Shown here: piece after piece, positions 53,017 to 61,589 of the stretch
Numbering within the stretch: the stretch's first letter is position 1
How the letters are laid out: each line of letters opens with the position of its first letter
Assembly: GCF_002291145.1 (NCBI RefSeq)
Contig: NZ_NTGE01000093.1
Coordinates: 62,001-126,000 of the forward strand
Length of the DNA: 64,000 nt
From: Streptomyces sp. SA15
Lineage (GTDB): Bacteria; Actinomycetota; Actinomycetes; Streptomycetales; Streptomycetaceae
Reading direction: 5' to 3'
The notes under the pieces: model-generated
The model's database searches: none
Seen by the model: the letters and a program-made list of their open reading frames with translations, nothing else
What the model was told of the DNA's origin: nothing
Made by a program: the position numbers and the translations under genes

Positions 53017-53622
53017 GTGCTGGTCAAGTGGATTCGCTGCACCGTCGTGGACCGCCGGGGGTTCGAGCGGGGGCAGCGAAAGTGGGCGGGGCTTCTGGGA
53101 GAGCCGGGGTTTCGGGGACAGGGTGGGGGCTGGAGCAGGGGACGGCAGGGCGTGGCGCACATCTTCGCCTTCTGGGAGAGCCGTGCCTTCTACGACTCCT
53201 TCATGGCCCGCTCCCACGACCGGCTGGCGGCGGCCCAGTCCGGCACCTTCAAGGACATCCAGGTCAAGCTGTTCGATTACCGCTTCGATGTGAAGACCGG
53301 CTTCGAACCGCGGTTCACGGACGCCGACCTGGTGCGGGTCGCCCACTGCCGTGTGCACGAGGAGCGTGCCGAGCATTTCACGCTGATGCAGGAGAAGGTC
53401 TGGAACCCGGCGATGGCCGGCTCACCCGGCATGATCCGCGGACTGTTCGGCGAGGCGCCGGGAAACGAGTTCCTGGTGCTGTCGATGTGGCGGTCGGCCG
53501 CCGAACACGGCAAGTACCGCACCGAGCGCGTGGAGCGGCTCGCCCTGCGCGCCCAGACAGAAACGGACGTCGCGTCCCTCACGGGCGACATCGTGGAGCT
53601 GGAACCGACCTGGACGGTTTGA
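53017..53622 (+). CDS. DUF4937/YdbC-like protein
   Basis: A 201-residue protein with two similar halves: CTVVDRRGFERGQRKWAGL ... VAHIFAFWESRAFYDSFM and CRVHEERAEHFTLMQEKVW ... EFLVLSMWRSAAEHGKY. These are two antibiotic-biosynthesis-monooxygenase-like (ferredoxin-fold) repeats, as in DUF4937. Function is unknown. GTG 53017 gives the conserved VKWIRCTV start and appears leaderless. Confidence 0.78.
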   Translation: MLVKWIRCTVVDRRGFERGQRKWAGLLGEPGFRGQGGGWSRGRQGVAHIFAFWESRAFYDSFMARSHDRLAAAQSGTFKDIQVKLFDYRFDVKTGFEPRFTDADLVRVAHCRVHEERAEHFTLMQEKVWNPAMAGSPGMIRGLFGEAPGNEFLVLSMWRSAAEHGKYRTERVERLALRAQTETDVASLTGDIVELEPTWTV

Positions 53623-53763
53623 TGTCCGGACCTCGACCCGTGCACGGCGGTTTGAAATCCGGACCCGTTCGATCGTGCGTCTTGGTGTGGTCCGCCGTGC
53701 GGGAAGTGTGTGACCTACGCTGTATAGAGCCCGTACGAGTGCTCGATGGGACCTCACTCGATC

Positions 53764-53769
53764 TAGGGT
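53764..53769 (+). promoter_or_regulatory. -10 element of a probable leaderless transcript
   Basis: TAGGGT ends 6 bases before ATG 53776. No Shine-Dalgarno sequence is present. Confidence 0.45.
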
Positions 53770-53775
53770 TTTGGC

Positions 53776-54435
53776 ATGGCACGACCACGGCGCATCGTCC
53801 TTGTCCGACACGGCGAGTCAACGGGCAATGTTGATGACACCGTGTATGAGCGTGAACCCGACCACTCACTGGCGTTGACCGAGCGGGGTTGGCGGCAGGC
53901 TGAGGAGACGGGCAAACGGCTGCGCGAGCTGTTCGGCCGCGAGCGGGTGAGCGTGTATGTCTCCCCGTACCGCCGCACGCATGAGACGCTCCGCGCCTTC
54001 CACCTGGACCCCGAGCTCATACGGGTGCGCGAGGAGCCCCGGTTGCGCGAGCAGGACTGGGGAAACTGGCAGGACTGTGACGACGTCCGGCTTCAGAAGG
54101 CCTACCGGGACGCGTACGGCCACTTCTTCTACCGCTTCGCCCAGGGCGAGTCCGGTGCCGACGTGTACGACAGGGTCGGCGGCTTCCTGGAGAGCCTGTA
54201 CCGCAGCTTCGAGGCCCCCGACCACCCGCCGAACGTGCTGCTGGTGACCCATGGCCTGGCCATGCGCCTGTTCTGCATGCGCTGGTTCCACTGGACGGTC
54301 GCGGAGTTCGAGTCGCTGTCGAACCCGGGGAACGCGGAGATGCGGATGCTCGTTCTCGGGGACGACGGCAAGTACGTGATGGACCGGCCCTTCGAGCGCT
54401 GGCGGGATCCGGACCCGTACGGGATCACTGGATAG
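53776..54435 (+). CDS. Histidine phosphatase (phosphoglycerate-mutase-like) family protein
   Basis: A 219-residue branch-1 histidine phosphatase. The RHGES motif holds catalytic His12, and LLVTHGLAMRLF holds the second His. An extended insertion (ETLRAFHLDPELIRV ... EQDWGNWQD) is typical of the family. Its substrate is unknown. The next gene starts 13 bases downstream, but has its own -10-like sequence. Confidence 0.9.
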   Translation: MARPRRIVLVRHGESTGNVDDTVYEREPDHSLALTERGWRQAEETGKRLRELFGRERVSVYVSPYRRTHETLRAFHLDPELIRVREEPRLREQDWGNWQDCDDVRLQKAYRDAYGHFFYRFAQGESGADVYDRVGGFLESLYRSFEAPDHPPNVLLVTHGLAMRLFCMRWFHWTVAEFESLSNPGNAEMRMLVLGDDGKYVMDRPFERWRDPDPYGITG

Positions 54436-54438
54436 GGT
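54433..54438 (+). promoter_or_regulatory. -10 element of a probable leaderless transcript
   Basis: TAGGGT overlaps the preceding stop codon and ends 9 bases before ATG 54448. A weak agggcg lies between, so a leadered start is not excluded. Confidence 0.35.
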
Positions 54439-54447
54439 GGCAGGGCG

Positions 54448-55353
54448 ATGACCGCTGACTCCTCTCCCGGCCGGCGCCTGGAGCGTGCCCTGGCCAGCCT
54501 GCGCGGACTGGCGGTGGGTGACGCGCTGGGCTCACAGTTCTTCGTGCCGGTGAACTACCCGCTGTTGAGGAGCCGCGAGCTGCCGTCCGGCCCCTGGCAG
54601 TGGACGGACGACACGGAGATGGCCTGCTCCGTGGTCGCCGTCCTGGTCGCTCACCAGCGCATCGACCAGGACGCACTGGCCCGCTCCTTCGCCGAGCACC
54701 ACGACTTCAACCGGGGCTACGGCCCCGCCGTCAACCGTCTGCTGCGGTTGATCCGGGAAGGCGGTGACTGGCGGGAGCTCGCCGCCGCGCTCTTCAACGG
54801 CCAGGGGTCCTGGGGCAACGGCGCCGCGATGCGGATCGCACCGCTGGGCGCCTGGTACGCGGACGACCCGGAGCAGGCGACCCACCAGGCGGAGATCTCG
54901 GCGTACCCGACGCACCAGCACCGCGAGGCGGTGGTCGGCGCCATGGCCGTCGCCGCGGCCGCCTCGCTGGCCGCGGCTCCCGGTGGCCCGTCCAGTCCGG
55001 AGGCGCTCCTCGACGGCGTCATCGCACTCGTCCCGAAGAGTGCCGTCGGCGCGGGACTGCGGCGAGCCCGGGACATGCTCGACTACGCCGACGCCGGCAC
55101 CGTCGCGGCCGTACTGGGCTGCGGTCGGCGTACGACCGCCCACGACACCGTGCCCTTCGCACTCTGGTCGGCCGCCAGAGCTTTGGGGGACTACGAGCAG
55201 GCGTTCTGGACAACCGCGCAGGTCGGCGGTGACGTGGACACGAACTGCGCCATCGTGGGCGGGGTGATCGCCTCAGGGAAGGCGGGGACTCCTCCGGCCG
55301 AGTGGGTTGAGCAGACCGAGGCGTTGCCCGAGTGGGTTCCGAACTCCGTCTGA
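54448..55353 (+). CDS. ADP-ribosylglycohydrolase family protein
   Basis: A 301-residue DraG-type hydrolase, which removes ADP-ribose from proteins or small molecules. Conserved features are GLAVGDALGSQFF, WTDDTEMACSV (first metal site) and GGDVDTNCAIVGGVI (second metal site). Its partner ADP-ribosyltransferase is not in the window. Confidence 0.93.
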   Translation: MTADSSPGRRLERALASLRGLAVGDALGSQFFVPVNYPLLRSRELPSGPWQWTDDTEMACSVVAVLVAHQRIDQDALARSFAEHHDFNRGYGPAVNRLLRLIREGGDWRELAAALFNGQGSWGNGAAMRIAPLGAWYADDPEQATHQAEISAYPTHQHREAVVGAMAVAAAASLAAAPGGPSSPEALLDGVIALVPKSAVGAGLRRARDMLDYADAGTVAAVLGCGRRTTAHDTVPFALWSAARALGDYEQAFWTTAQVGGDVDTNCAIVGGVIASGKAGTPPAEWVEQTEALPEWVPNSV

Positions 55354-55576
55354 CCTGACTGATCGCCCTGCCGTCCCCGGCGGGCCGTCTTACTGAGTTG
55401 CTTGCCGTACCTATGAGCGCCCGTCGGTTCTCGGCGGATGCGCCCGGGTGGGCTGTGGAAACTCTCTGTGTGCGGTGGGAACTCTGCGTGACCGTCCGGG
55501 CGTTGTCGTGGTGTTCGCTGTGTGATCCATGGGTTTGCACAGACCAGTGACCGACGAGAGGCCGCGGGAGGTGGTC

Positions 55577-55909
55577 ATGCGGTACGTGTTGTGTCTGACG
55601 ATGCTGACGGCCGTGGTGGCAGTAGTTGTCGTGGTGGCCGGAACGCGGATGACCGGACCGGTGTCCTCGCCGTCTGTCCCCCGGACCGGGTCCGGCCATC
55701 CGCAGCTCATCGGGAGCCGGGCCGTGTCAGCCCAGGCCCGGACCCGCCGTGCCGGCGAGGGCCTCCAGGTCGCTCTTGCGGACCTTGATCACCAACCAGG
55801 CGGTGACCAGGGCGAGTACGGCCATCGCCGAGGCCGCGATGAAGCCCGTCGAGATGCCCTGCGCGAGCACCTCGTGCCCCCAACGTGCCCCCAAGGAGCG
55901 GGCAGTTGA
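55577..55909 (+). CDS. Questionable small membrane protein
   Basis: A 110-codon frame with a ribosome site (gggagg) and a hydrophobic N-terminus (RYVLCLTMLTAVVAVVVVVAG). Its C-terminal half is antisense to the MFS pseudogene and has no protein-like conservation, so at most the first 40-60 codons are a genuine, possibly truncated gene. Confidence 0.28.
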   Translation: MRYVLCLTMLTAVVAVVVVVAGTRMTGPVSSPSVPRTGSGHPQLIGSRAVSAQARTRRAGEGLQVALADLDHQPGGDQGEYGHRRGRDEARRDALREHLVPPTCPQGAGS

Positions 55910-56125
55910 TGCGTCTGGGCGAATTCCGCCTTCTGCGCCGGCGAACCGTCGGCGAGGAACTGCGGCATCTGCTTCTCCGCTTCGTCCTGCTGGCCGAACC
56001 GAACACCGTCGTCAGGATGGACAGGCCGAGCGAACCGCCCACCTGCTGCGTGGTGTTGAGCAGACCGGACGCCGCGCCCGCCTCGTGCTGGGCGACACCG
56101 GAGACGGCGATGATGATGTACCGCT
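55727..56125 (-). pseudogene. MFS (DHA2) drug exporter, truncated and frameshifted
   Basis: The minus strand encodes the last part of a 14-TM multidrug exporter in two frames: VSGVAQHEAGAASGLLNTTQQVGG ... LSILTTVFGSASR, then, after a frameshift, LAQGISTGFIAASAMAVLALVTAWLVIKVRKSD and a stop at 55727. The N-terminal two thirds are missing. In S. coelicolor an MFS/regulator pair lies near here (from memory), so this is probably its remnant. Confidence 0.82.
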
Positions 56126-56282
56126 CCAATCTTTGCGCAAGCGAATGGGGTGACCAGGATCTCGAAGAGATGATCGACCAGTTGATGCTTCCTGCTGCGG
56201 CCGGCCGAGGGGTGATCGAAGTTGGCGGCGCCCGTGAAGCCGTTCGGGGAAACCGGGGTGTCGGAGGGTGATCCGGTCGGCG

Positions 56283-56288
56283 TAGGCT
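56283..56288 (+). promoter_or_regulatory. -10 element of a probable leaderless rnhB transcript
   Basis: TAGGCT ends 9 bases before the ATG of rnhB. The intervening bases (aagggcgcc) contain only a weak aaggg. Confidence 0.35.
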
Positions 56289-56297
56289 AAGGGCGCC

Positions 56298-56999
56298 ATG
56301 CCGTACGAACCGCCTACTCACACCGTCGAGCGCTCCCTTCGCGCCACGACCGGAGCGAAGATCATTGCCGGTGTCGACGAGGTGGGGCGCGGTGCGTGGG
56401 CCGGCCCCGTCACCGTCTGCGCGGCGATCACCGGACTGCGTCGGCCCCCGGAGGGCCTAACCGACTCAAAGCTGCTCACCGTCAAGCGGCGTACCGAGCT
56501 CGCCGAAGCGCTGCGGACTTGGGTGACGTCCTACGCCCTGGGGCACGCCTCCGCGGATGAGATCGACGAGATGGGGATGACGGCCGCCCTGCGGATCGCG
56601 GCGGTGCGTGCCCTGGAGGCCCTGCCTGTCCCTCCCGACGCGGTGATCCTCGACGGGAAGCACGACTATCTCGGTACGCCCTGGAAGGTCCGCACGGTGA
56701 TCAAGGGCGACCAGTCATGCGTGGCCGTCGCGGCGGCCTCCGTGATTGCCAAGGTTCAGCGCGACAAAATGATGGCCGAACTGGGTATCGACCATGCAGA
56801 CTTCGATTTTGCGGCCAACGCCGGGTATCCGTCGCCCGTGCACAAGGCCGCACTGGCGGAGCGGGGACCCACCCCGTACCACCGGTTGTCGTGGGCGTAT
56901 CTTGATGCGCTGCCCCAGTGGCGGCACCTCAAGAAGGCCCGCAACTGGGCGGACGGAAGCGTTCCGGAGATCGAGGGTCAGCTCGGCTTCGATTTCTGA
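56298..56999 (+). CDS. rnhB: Ribonuclease HII
   Basis: A 233-residue RNase HII, which removes ribonucleotides from DNA and RNA from RNA-DNA hybrids. Active-site residues are Asp27 and Glu28 in GVDEVGRGAWAGP and Asp119 in VILDGKHDYL, and the late motif ASVIAKVQRDKMM is present. Length is normal. The next gene starts 68 bases downstream on the same strand. Confidence 0.97.
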   Translation: MPYEPPTHTVERSLRATTGAKIIAGVDEVGRGAWAGPVTVCAAITGLRRPPEGLTDSKLLTVKRRTELAEALRTWVTSYALGHASADEIDEMGMTAALRIAAVRALEALPVPPDAVILDGKHDYLGTPWKVRTVIKGDQSCVAVAAASVIAKVQRDKMMAELGIDHADFDFAANAGYPSPVHKAALAERGPTPYHRLSWAYLDALPQWRHLKKARNWADGSVPEIEGQLGFDF

Positions 57000-57067
57000 C
57001 GATTCCGCTCGCACTCATGTGCCACCCGCCCACGCGGGCCGTACCAACGTTTGATAAACATCAGCTC

Positions 57068-57709
57068 ATGCCTCTCATTCCCGAGGAGCCTCAGATTCAC
57101 GAGAGTGCCCAGGGTCCCCGCGCCACTCCGGCCAGCGGCCGTACCGCGCCGACCCCCCGTCCCGTACCCGGCCCCCGCCCCGCTGCTCACCCGCGCCCCG
57201 GTCGCCCCGGCCCTCTGCGGCCCGCGCCGCCGGTGCAACGTACGCCGCGTGACGTGGCCGTGGCCAAGCCCGAACCGTCGGGCCCGGCCGCCCCTGTCGC
57301 CGCCGCTCCGGCTGCGGCGACCCCGCAGATCCAGCTGATCCCGGCCTCCGCCGAGGGTGCGCTCGATGCTGCCGAAGAAGCCGTCGACCTGCTGTTGGAC
57401 TCGGGCCGAGCCCCCGGGGACGTGCTGGTGATCACCACCGGCGAACAGCACCCGTGGGCCGCCCACGAACTGTCCTTCGGCGAAGCCTCCTACTGGGCGC
57501 AGCATGACGCCGGCGACGACGTCTTCTACGCGGACGCCGCCGTGGCGTCCCGTGCGGCGTCCCGTCCCGTGGTCGTGGTCGCCGTCAACGGCGGTTCCGA
57601 CGCGGCTGCCGCCGACGCCCTGCCGTTGGCCCATGCCCGGGCCGGTGCCCTGCTGATCGTCTGCGGTGACCCGCAGCAGATCAACTCGGTGCTCGGCGTC
57701 GGCGTCTGA
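57068..57709 (+). CDS. Conserved-looking hypothetical protein with proline-rich N-terminus
   Basis: A 213-residue protein of unknown function. Residues about 15-85 are Pro/Ala/Arg-rich and probably disordered. Residues about 95-213 are alpha/beta-like, with APGDVLVITTGEQHPWAAHEL, VVVVAVNGGSDAAAADALPLAHARAGALLIVCG. It follows rnhB on the same strand, a neighbourhood I recall as common in Streptomyces. ATG 57068 is the first start in frame with a protein-like N-terminus; ribosome site not evident. Confidence 0.7.
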   Translation: MPLIPEEPQIHESAQGPRATPASGRTAPTPRPVPGPRPAAHPRPGRPGPLRPAPPVQRTPRDVAVAKPEPSGPAAPVAAAPAAATPQIQLIPASAEGALDAAEEAVDLLLDSGRAPGDVLVITTGEQHPWAAHELSFGEASYWAQHDAGDDVFYADAAVASRAASRPVVVVAVNGGSDAAAADALPLAHARAGALLIVCGDPQQINSVLGVGV

Positions 57710-57751
57710 GCCACGTCCGGTACGTCCTGAGGGACGTCGGGGGGTGACGAG

Positions 57752-57773
57752 AGGTGCCGCCGCGGCGGCACCT
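57752..57773. terminator. Hairpin between convergent genes
   Basis: A perfect 22-bp palindrome 43 bases after the hypothetical gene stop, between convergent genes. The loop would have to open at the central ccgcgg. Confidence 0.55.
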
Positions 57774-58004
57774 GCACGGCGGACGTTCCGGCGTGCGCGC
57801 GCCCAGGCGGCGGCGCTTCGGGCGCGGAGCCGGGGCGGCAATGTGCGTGCGCATGCCCGAACAGTCCCAGGAGTGCGCTCGGCCGTCGTCGGCCCAGGGG
57901 ATGCCGCCCGGTCCGTCGTAGAGCCTCGGATGTGCGCCATGCGCCGCTATGACGTTGGCGGGCCCACGACACGGCGCATGGCCGGCGCTCCAACACGGTC
58001 GGTG

Positions 58005-58640
58005 TCAGCGGGCCGCCGCGCGGCGCAGGACCTCCGAGACGGCTCCGCCCGTGCGCGGAGGCGGGGGCGGGGCCTCGGACAGGGCGAAGGGCTCCGGCGC
58101 TGAGTCCGCGTTCGGGCGACGTCCGCCGCGGCCCTCGCCCAGGACCTGCCAGCCGTCCCGGGTCAGCGTGATGTACGCCCCGCAGCGCAGCCCGTGCAGA
58201 GTGCAGGCATCACGCAGCCCCCACATCCACGCGCCGTCCTCCTCCGTCCAACGCGCGTCGCCCTCGCGGCAGTAGAGCAGCACGGCGGTGCGCACCGGTG
58301 TGCGGCGCCGCAGGTCGTGCGGGATCACTCGGCGCAGCTGCGCGAGCAGCACGTTGCGGAACAGCCAGCCGTCCGCCGGCGCCGGGCGGCGCGTGAATGA
58401 GGCGCTCGCCCGCAGCCGCTCGTCGGGGTCGAGGACAGCCACGATAGCGGTCGCCGGCTGGGGACGGTGCCGTGAGTGCAGCCCGCTGACGACCTCGCGG
58501 GGATTGCGCAGCAGAGGGATTCCGGCGGCTGCCCACTCCGCGGGTTCGAGCATGCGGGACAGAGGATTGGCGGATGCGGCGGACAGATCGGCAGGCGACG
58601 ACGTCGACGCCGCGGAGGACGGAGCGAATCCGAAGGTCAC
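58005..58640 (-). CDS. Hypothetical protein, unknown function
   Basis: A 211-residue soluble protein with no recognised domain. The middle (about 60-175) looks folded, with VLDPDERLRASASFTRR, WLFRNVLLAQLRRVIPHDL and RTAVLLYCREGDARWTEEDGAWMWGLRDA; both ends are disordered and Pro/Ala-rich. GTG 58640 lies behind gggagg. It may belong to the set of conserved Streptomyces proteins around rnhB-recQ. Confidence 0.7.
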   Translation of the reverse strand: MTFGFAPSSAASTSSPADLSAASANPLSRMLEPAEWAAAGIPLLRNPREVVSGLHSRHRPQPATAIVAVLDPDERLRASASFTRRPAPADGWLFRNVLLAQLRRVIPHDLRRRTPVRTAVLLYCREGDARWTEEDGAWMWGLRDACTLHGLRCGAYITLTRDGWQVLGEGRGGRRPNADSAPEPFALSEAPPPPPRTGGAVSEVLRRAAAR

Positions 58641-59006
58641 GGTCCTCCCTTCGGCTACGCGCCCACACTGCGGGCGGGGTCGGATTCGGGGGAGCGCACA
58701 CCGCAGCGGAGCCCTACCGGACCACGGTGAGCCGTGCGGGGAGCGGACTTCAATTCTTCCTGTCGAACTTGGTTGCGGCAACGAGCAATTGGGCCTACCG
58801 ACCCTTATCGGACGGTTGATGTCTTATATCCCTACCCGGTGCTCAGGAGGCGAACGCATGGGACGTTCGAGCAGGACACGTGCGTACGCCGTCGCCGGGC
58901 TGTTCGGCGCGTGGGTGTCATGTCGTCGAGCGGTGGGCCATTTGTGAGCTGATTGTCACGCTGGGTGAATTGGCCGATTGTCAGTGGCGTCGGGTTGCAT
59001 GGAGGC
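58641..59006. other. Intergenic region between divergent genes
   Basis: About 365 bases containing promoters for the hypothetical gene and recQ. It includes the 29-codon frame listed separately and a CGAACG-N7-CGTTCG inverted repeat at 58851-58869. Confidence 0.45.
58858..58947 (+). CDS. Possible 29-aa peptide upstream of recQ
   Basis: A 29-codon frame (MGRSSRTRAYAVAGLFGAWV...) with an excellent ribosome site (caggagg) 7 bases before its ATG. It could be a leader peptide for recQ or the relic of a longer gene. No family recognised. Confidence 0.35.
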   Translation: MGRSSRTRAYAVAGLFGAWVSCRRAVGHL

Positions 59007-61166
59007 ATGGACGATCTGGAGTTCCGCACTGAAGCCGATGCCATCCTCGCTGAGCTCGTCGGCGACCCGGGGGGTTCGGCGCGGCTGCGGGAGGATCAGT
59101 GGCAGGCGGTGGCGGCTCTGGTGCAGGATCGCCGGCGGGCCCTGGTGGTCCAGCGCACCGGCTGGGGCAAGTCGGCGGTGTACTTCGTCGCCACCGCTCT
59201 GCTGCGCCGTCGTGGCTCCGGTCCGACGGTGATTGTGTCGCCGTTGCTGGCGCTGATGCGCAACCAGGTCGAGTCGGCCGCGCGGGCCGGCATCCGGGCG
59301 CGCACCATCAACTCGGCGAATCCGGAGGAGTGGGACACCATCCACGAGGAGGTCGAGCGCGGCGAGACCGATGTTCTCCTCGTAAGTCCGGAACGCCTTA
59401 ATTCCGTGGATTTTCGCGAGCAGATGCTGCCCAAGCTGGCGGCCACGACCGGTCTGCTGGTGGTCGACGAGGCGCACTGCATCTCCGACTGGGGCCATGA
59501 CTTCCGGCCGGACTACCGCCGGCTGCGGGCGATGCTCGCCGAGCTCGCCCCCGGCGTGCCGGTTCTGGCCACCACCGCGACCGCCAACGCGCGGGTCACC
59601 GCGGATGTGGCTGAGCAGTTGGGTACCGGCGCCGGTGAGGCCCTGGTACTGCGCGGCCCGCTCGAGAGGGAAAGCCTGCGGCTGGGTGTCGTCCAGCTGC
59701 CGGACGCCGCGCACCGCCTGGCCTGGCTCGCCGAGCACCTGGACGAGCTGCCGGGCTCCGGGATCATCTACACACTGACGGTGGCCGCGGCCGAGGAGGC
59801 CACCGCCTTCTTGCGGCAGCGCGGCTTCCGCGTGGCCTCCTACACGGGGCGCACGGAGAACGCCGACCGGCTGCAGGCCGAGGTCGACCTGCTGGAGAAC
59901 CGGGTCAAGGCGCTGGTCGCGACTTCGGCGCTCGGGATGGGCTTCGACAAGCCGGACCTGGGATTCGTGGTGCACCTCGGCTCGCCGTCCTCGCCGATCG
60001 CCTACTACCAGCAGGTGGGGCGTGCGGGTCGCGGTGTGGCCCACGCCGATGTGCTGCTGCTGCCGGGCAAGGAGGACGAGGCCATCTGGCGCTACTTCGC
60101 CGATACCGCCTTCCCGCCCGAGGCGCAGGTCCGCCAGACCCTCTCGGCCCTGGCCGGCGCGGGACGGCCGCTGTCGGTGCCGGCCCTGGAGGCGGCGGTG
60201 GATCTTCGGCGCAGCCGGCTGGAGACGATGCTGAAGGTGCTGGATGTCGACGGCGCGGTCAGGCGGGTGAAGGGCGGCTGGACGGCCACAGGCGCCGACT
60301 GGGTGTATGAGGCTGAGCGCTACACATGGGTGGCGCGGCAGCGGGCGGCCGAGCAGCAGGCAATGCGCGATTACGTGAGCACGTCCGGGTGCCGGATGGA
60401 GTTCCTGCGCCGGCAGCTGGACGACGAGGGGGCGACCGCGTGCGGCCGTTGCGACAACTGCGCGGGCGCCTGGGCCGACTCCTCCGTCTCGGCGGAGACG
60501 TTGACCGGGGCGGCGAAGGAACTGGATCGCCCGGGGATGGAGATTGAGCCGCGCCGGATGTGGCCGACGGGAATGCCCGCACTGGGCATCGACCTCAAGG
60601 GCCGTATCCCGGCCAAGGAGCAGTGCTCCACCGGGCGTGCCCTGGGGCGGCTCTCGGACATCGGCTGGGGCAACCGGCTCCGCCCGCTGCTGGCCGAGAA
60701 CGCGCCCGATGGTCCCGTCCCCGATGATGTCCTGCGGGCCGCGGTGGCGGTCCTCGCCGACTGGGCGCGCTCTCCGGGCGGTTGGGCGGCGAATGTCCCG
60801 GATGCCTCTGCCCGGCCGGTAGGAGTCGTCGCCGTACCGTCCCTGACCCGCCCGCAACTGGTCGGTTCCCTCGCCCAGGGAATCGCGACGATCGGCCGCC
60901 TACCCCTGCTCGGCACGCTGATGTACACCGGGCCGAGCGGCGCGCACGCGGCACGTCGCAGCAACTCCGCCCAACGCCTCAGGGCGCTGTCCGGCGCCTT
61001 GACCGTCTCCGAAGAGCTGGCCGGTGCCCTGGCGCGCTCGGAAGGCCCCGTCCTGCTCGTGGACGACTACACCGACTCCGGGTGGACCCTCGCAGTCGCT
61101 GCCCGCCTGCTCCGCCAGGCGGGCAGCGAACAGGTTCTTCCGTTGGTCCTCGCCGCGGCAGGCTGA
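59007..61166 (+). CDS. recQ: RecQ-family DNA helicase with C-terminal phosphoribosyltransferase-like motif
   Basis: A 719-residue superfamily-2 helicase. Walker A is QRTGWGKSAVYF (Lys55), with Trp in place of the usual Ser/Ala. The DEAH box is VVDEAHCISDWGHDFRPDY, followed by TATAN, ATSALGMGFDKPD and QQVGRAGRG. A RecQ zinc-binding Cys cluster (CRMEFLRRQ ... ACGRCDNC) follows. Residues about 540-719 replace the HRDC domain and end in VLLVDDYTDSGWTLA, the PRPP-binding signature of type I phosphoribosyltransferases. ATG 59007 starts the conserved region; ribosome spacing there is poor, so the start is uncertain. Confidence 0.93.
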   Translation: MDDLEFRTEADAILAELVGDPGGSARLREDQWQAVAALVQDRRRALVVQRTGWGKSAVYFVATALLRRRGSGPTVIVSPLLALMRNQVESAARAGIRARTINSANPEEWDTIHEEVERGETDVLLVSPERLNSVDFREQMLPKLAATTGLLVVDEAHCISDWGHDFRPDYRRLRAMLAELAPGVPVLATTATANARVTADVAEQLGTGAGEALVLRGPLERESLRLGVVQLPDAAHRLAWLAEHLDELPGSGIIYTLTVAAAEEATAFLRQRGFRVASYTGRTENADRLQAEVDLLENRVKALVATSALGMGFDKPDLGFVVHLGSPSSPIAYYQQVGRAGRGVAHADVLLLPGKEDEAIWRYFADTAFPPEAQVRQTLSALAGAGRPLSVPALEAAVDLRRSRLETMLKVLDVDGAVRRVKGGWTATGADWVYEAERYTWVARQRAAEQQAMRDYVSTSGCRMEFLRRQLDDEGATACGRCDNCAGAWADSSVSAETLTGAAKELDRPGMEIEPRRMWPTGMPALGIDLKGRIPAKEQCSTGRALGRLSDIGWGNRLRPLLAENAPDGPVPDDVLRAAVAVLADWARSPGGWAANVPDASARPVGVVAVPSLTRPQLVGSLAQGIATIGRLPLLGTLMYTGPSGAHAARRSNSAQRLRALSGALTVSEELAGALARSEGPVLLVDDYTDSGWTLAVAARLLRQAGSEQVLPLVLAAAG

Positions 61167-61274
61167 GCCTTCCCGGTCCATGGGTGCGCCCGCATTCGTC
61201 GCATCTGCCGTGGTGGGGCGCGCCAGGAAGTCGACTCGACGCATCATCGGCGTGACTCCTCCTCCCGCGACCAC

Positions 61275-61529
61275 TCATCCAGACGATCGAGCACCGTGTC
61301 CATGTGCGACTACGGGAAGCAGAAGGAGATCGGCTTCGGGTTCGCTCCACTCGTCGGCGTCGTGCACGGCGAACCACTCGGTGTCGCACGCCTCGAGGGT
61401 GACGGCATCGGCGAAGTACCTGCCCCCGTTGACCGGAAGGCCGTACCGCAGCGACTTGACGGTGTGCCTGATGGTGAGGGAACAGCGGTGGTAGGGGGCC
61501 GAGATGGTGACCGTGCGGTTCGAGGGCAT
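61275..61529 (-). CDS. Small hypothetical protein
   Basis: An 84-residue protein with no recognised family. It has a beta-rich N-terminus (NRTVTISAPYHRCSLTIRHTVKSL) and a DTEWFAVHDADEWSEPEAD segment. ATG 61529 lies 10 bases after aaggagag; two longer in-frame starts lack a good ribosome site. Confidence 0.5.
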   Translation of the reverse strand: MPSNRTVTISAPYHRCSLTIRHTVKSLRYGLPVNGGRYFADAVTLEACDTEWFAVHDADEWSEPEADLLLLPVVAHGHGARSSG

Positions 61530-61589
61530 GCTCAACGCACTCTCCTTCGTCATCCGGTGGTTCAGCCGCTCTTCATGCACGCGAGCTGG

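Noticed and set aside
58851..58869. CGAACG-N7-CGTTCG as an SOS box for recQ
   Set aside because: Half-sites match LexA but the spacer is too long for the 14-bp actinobacterial SOS box.
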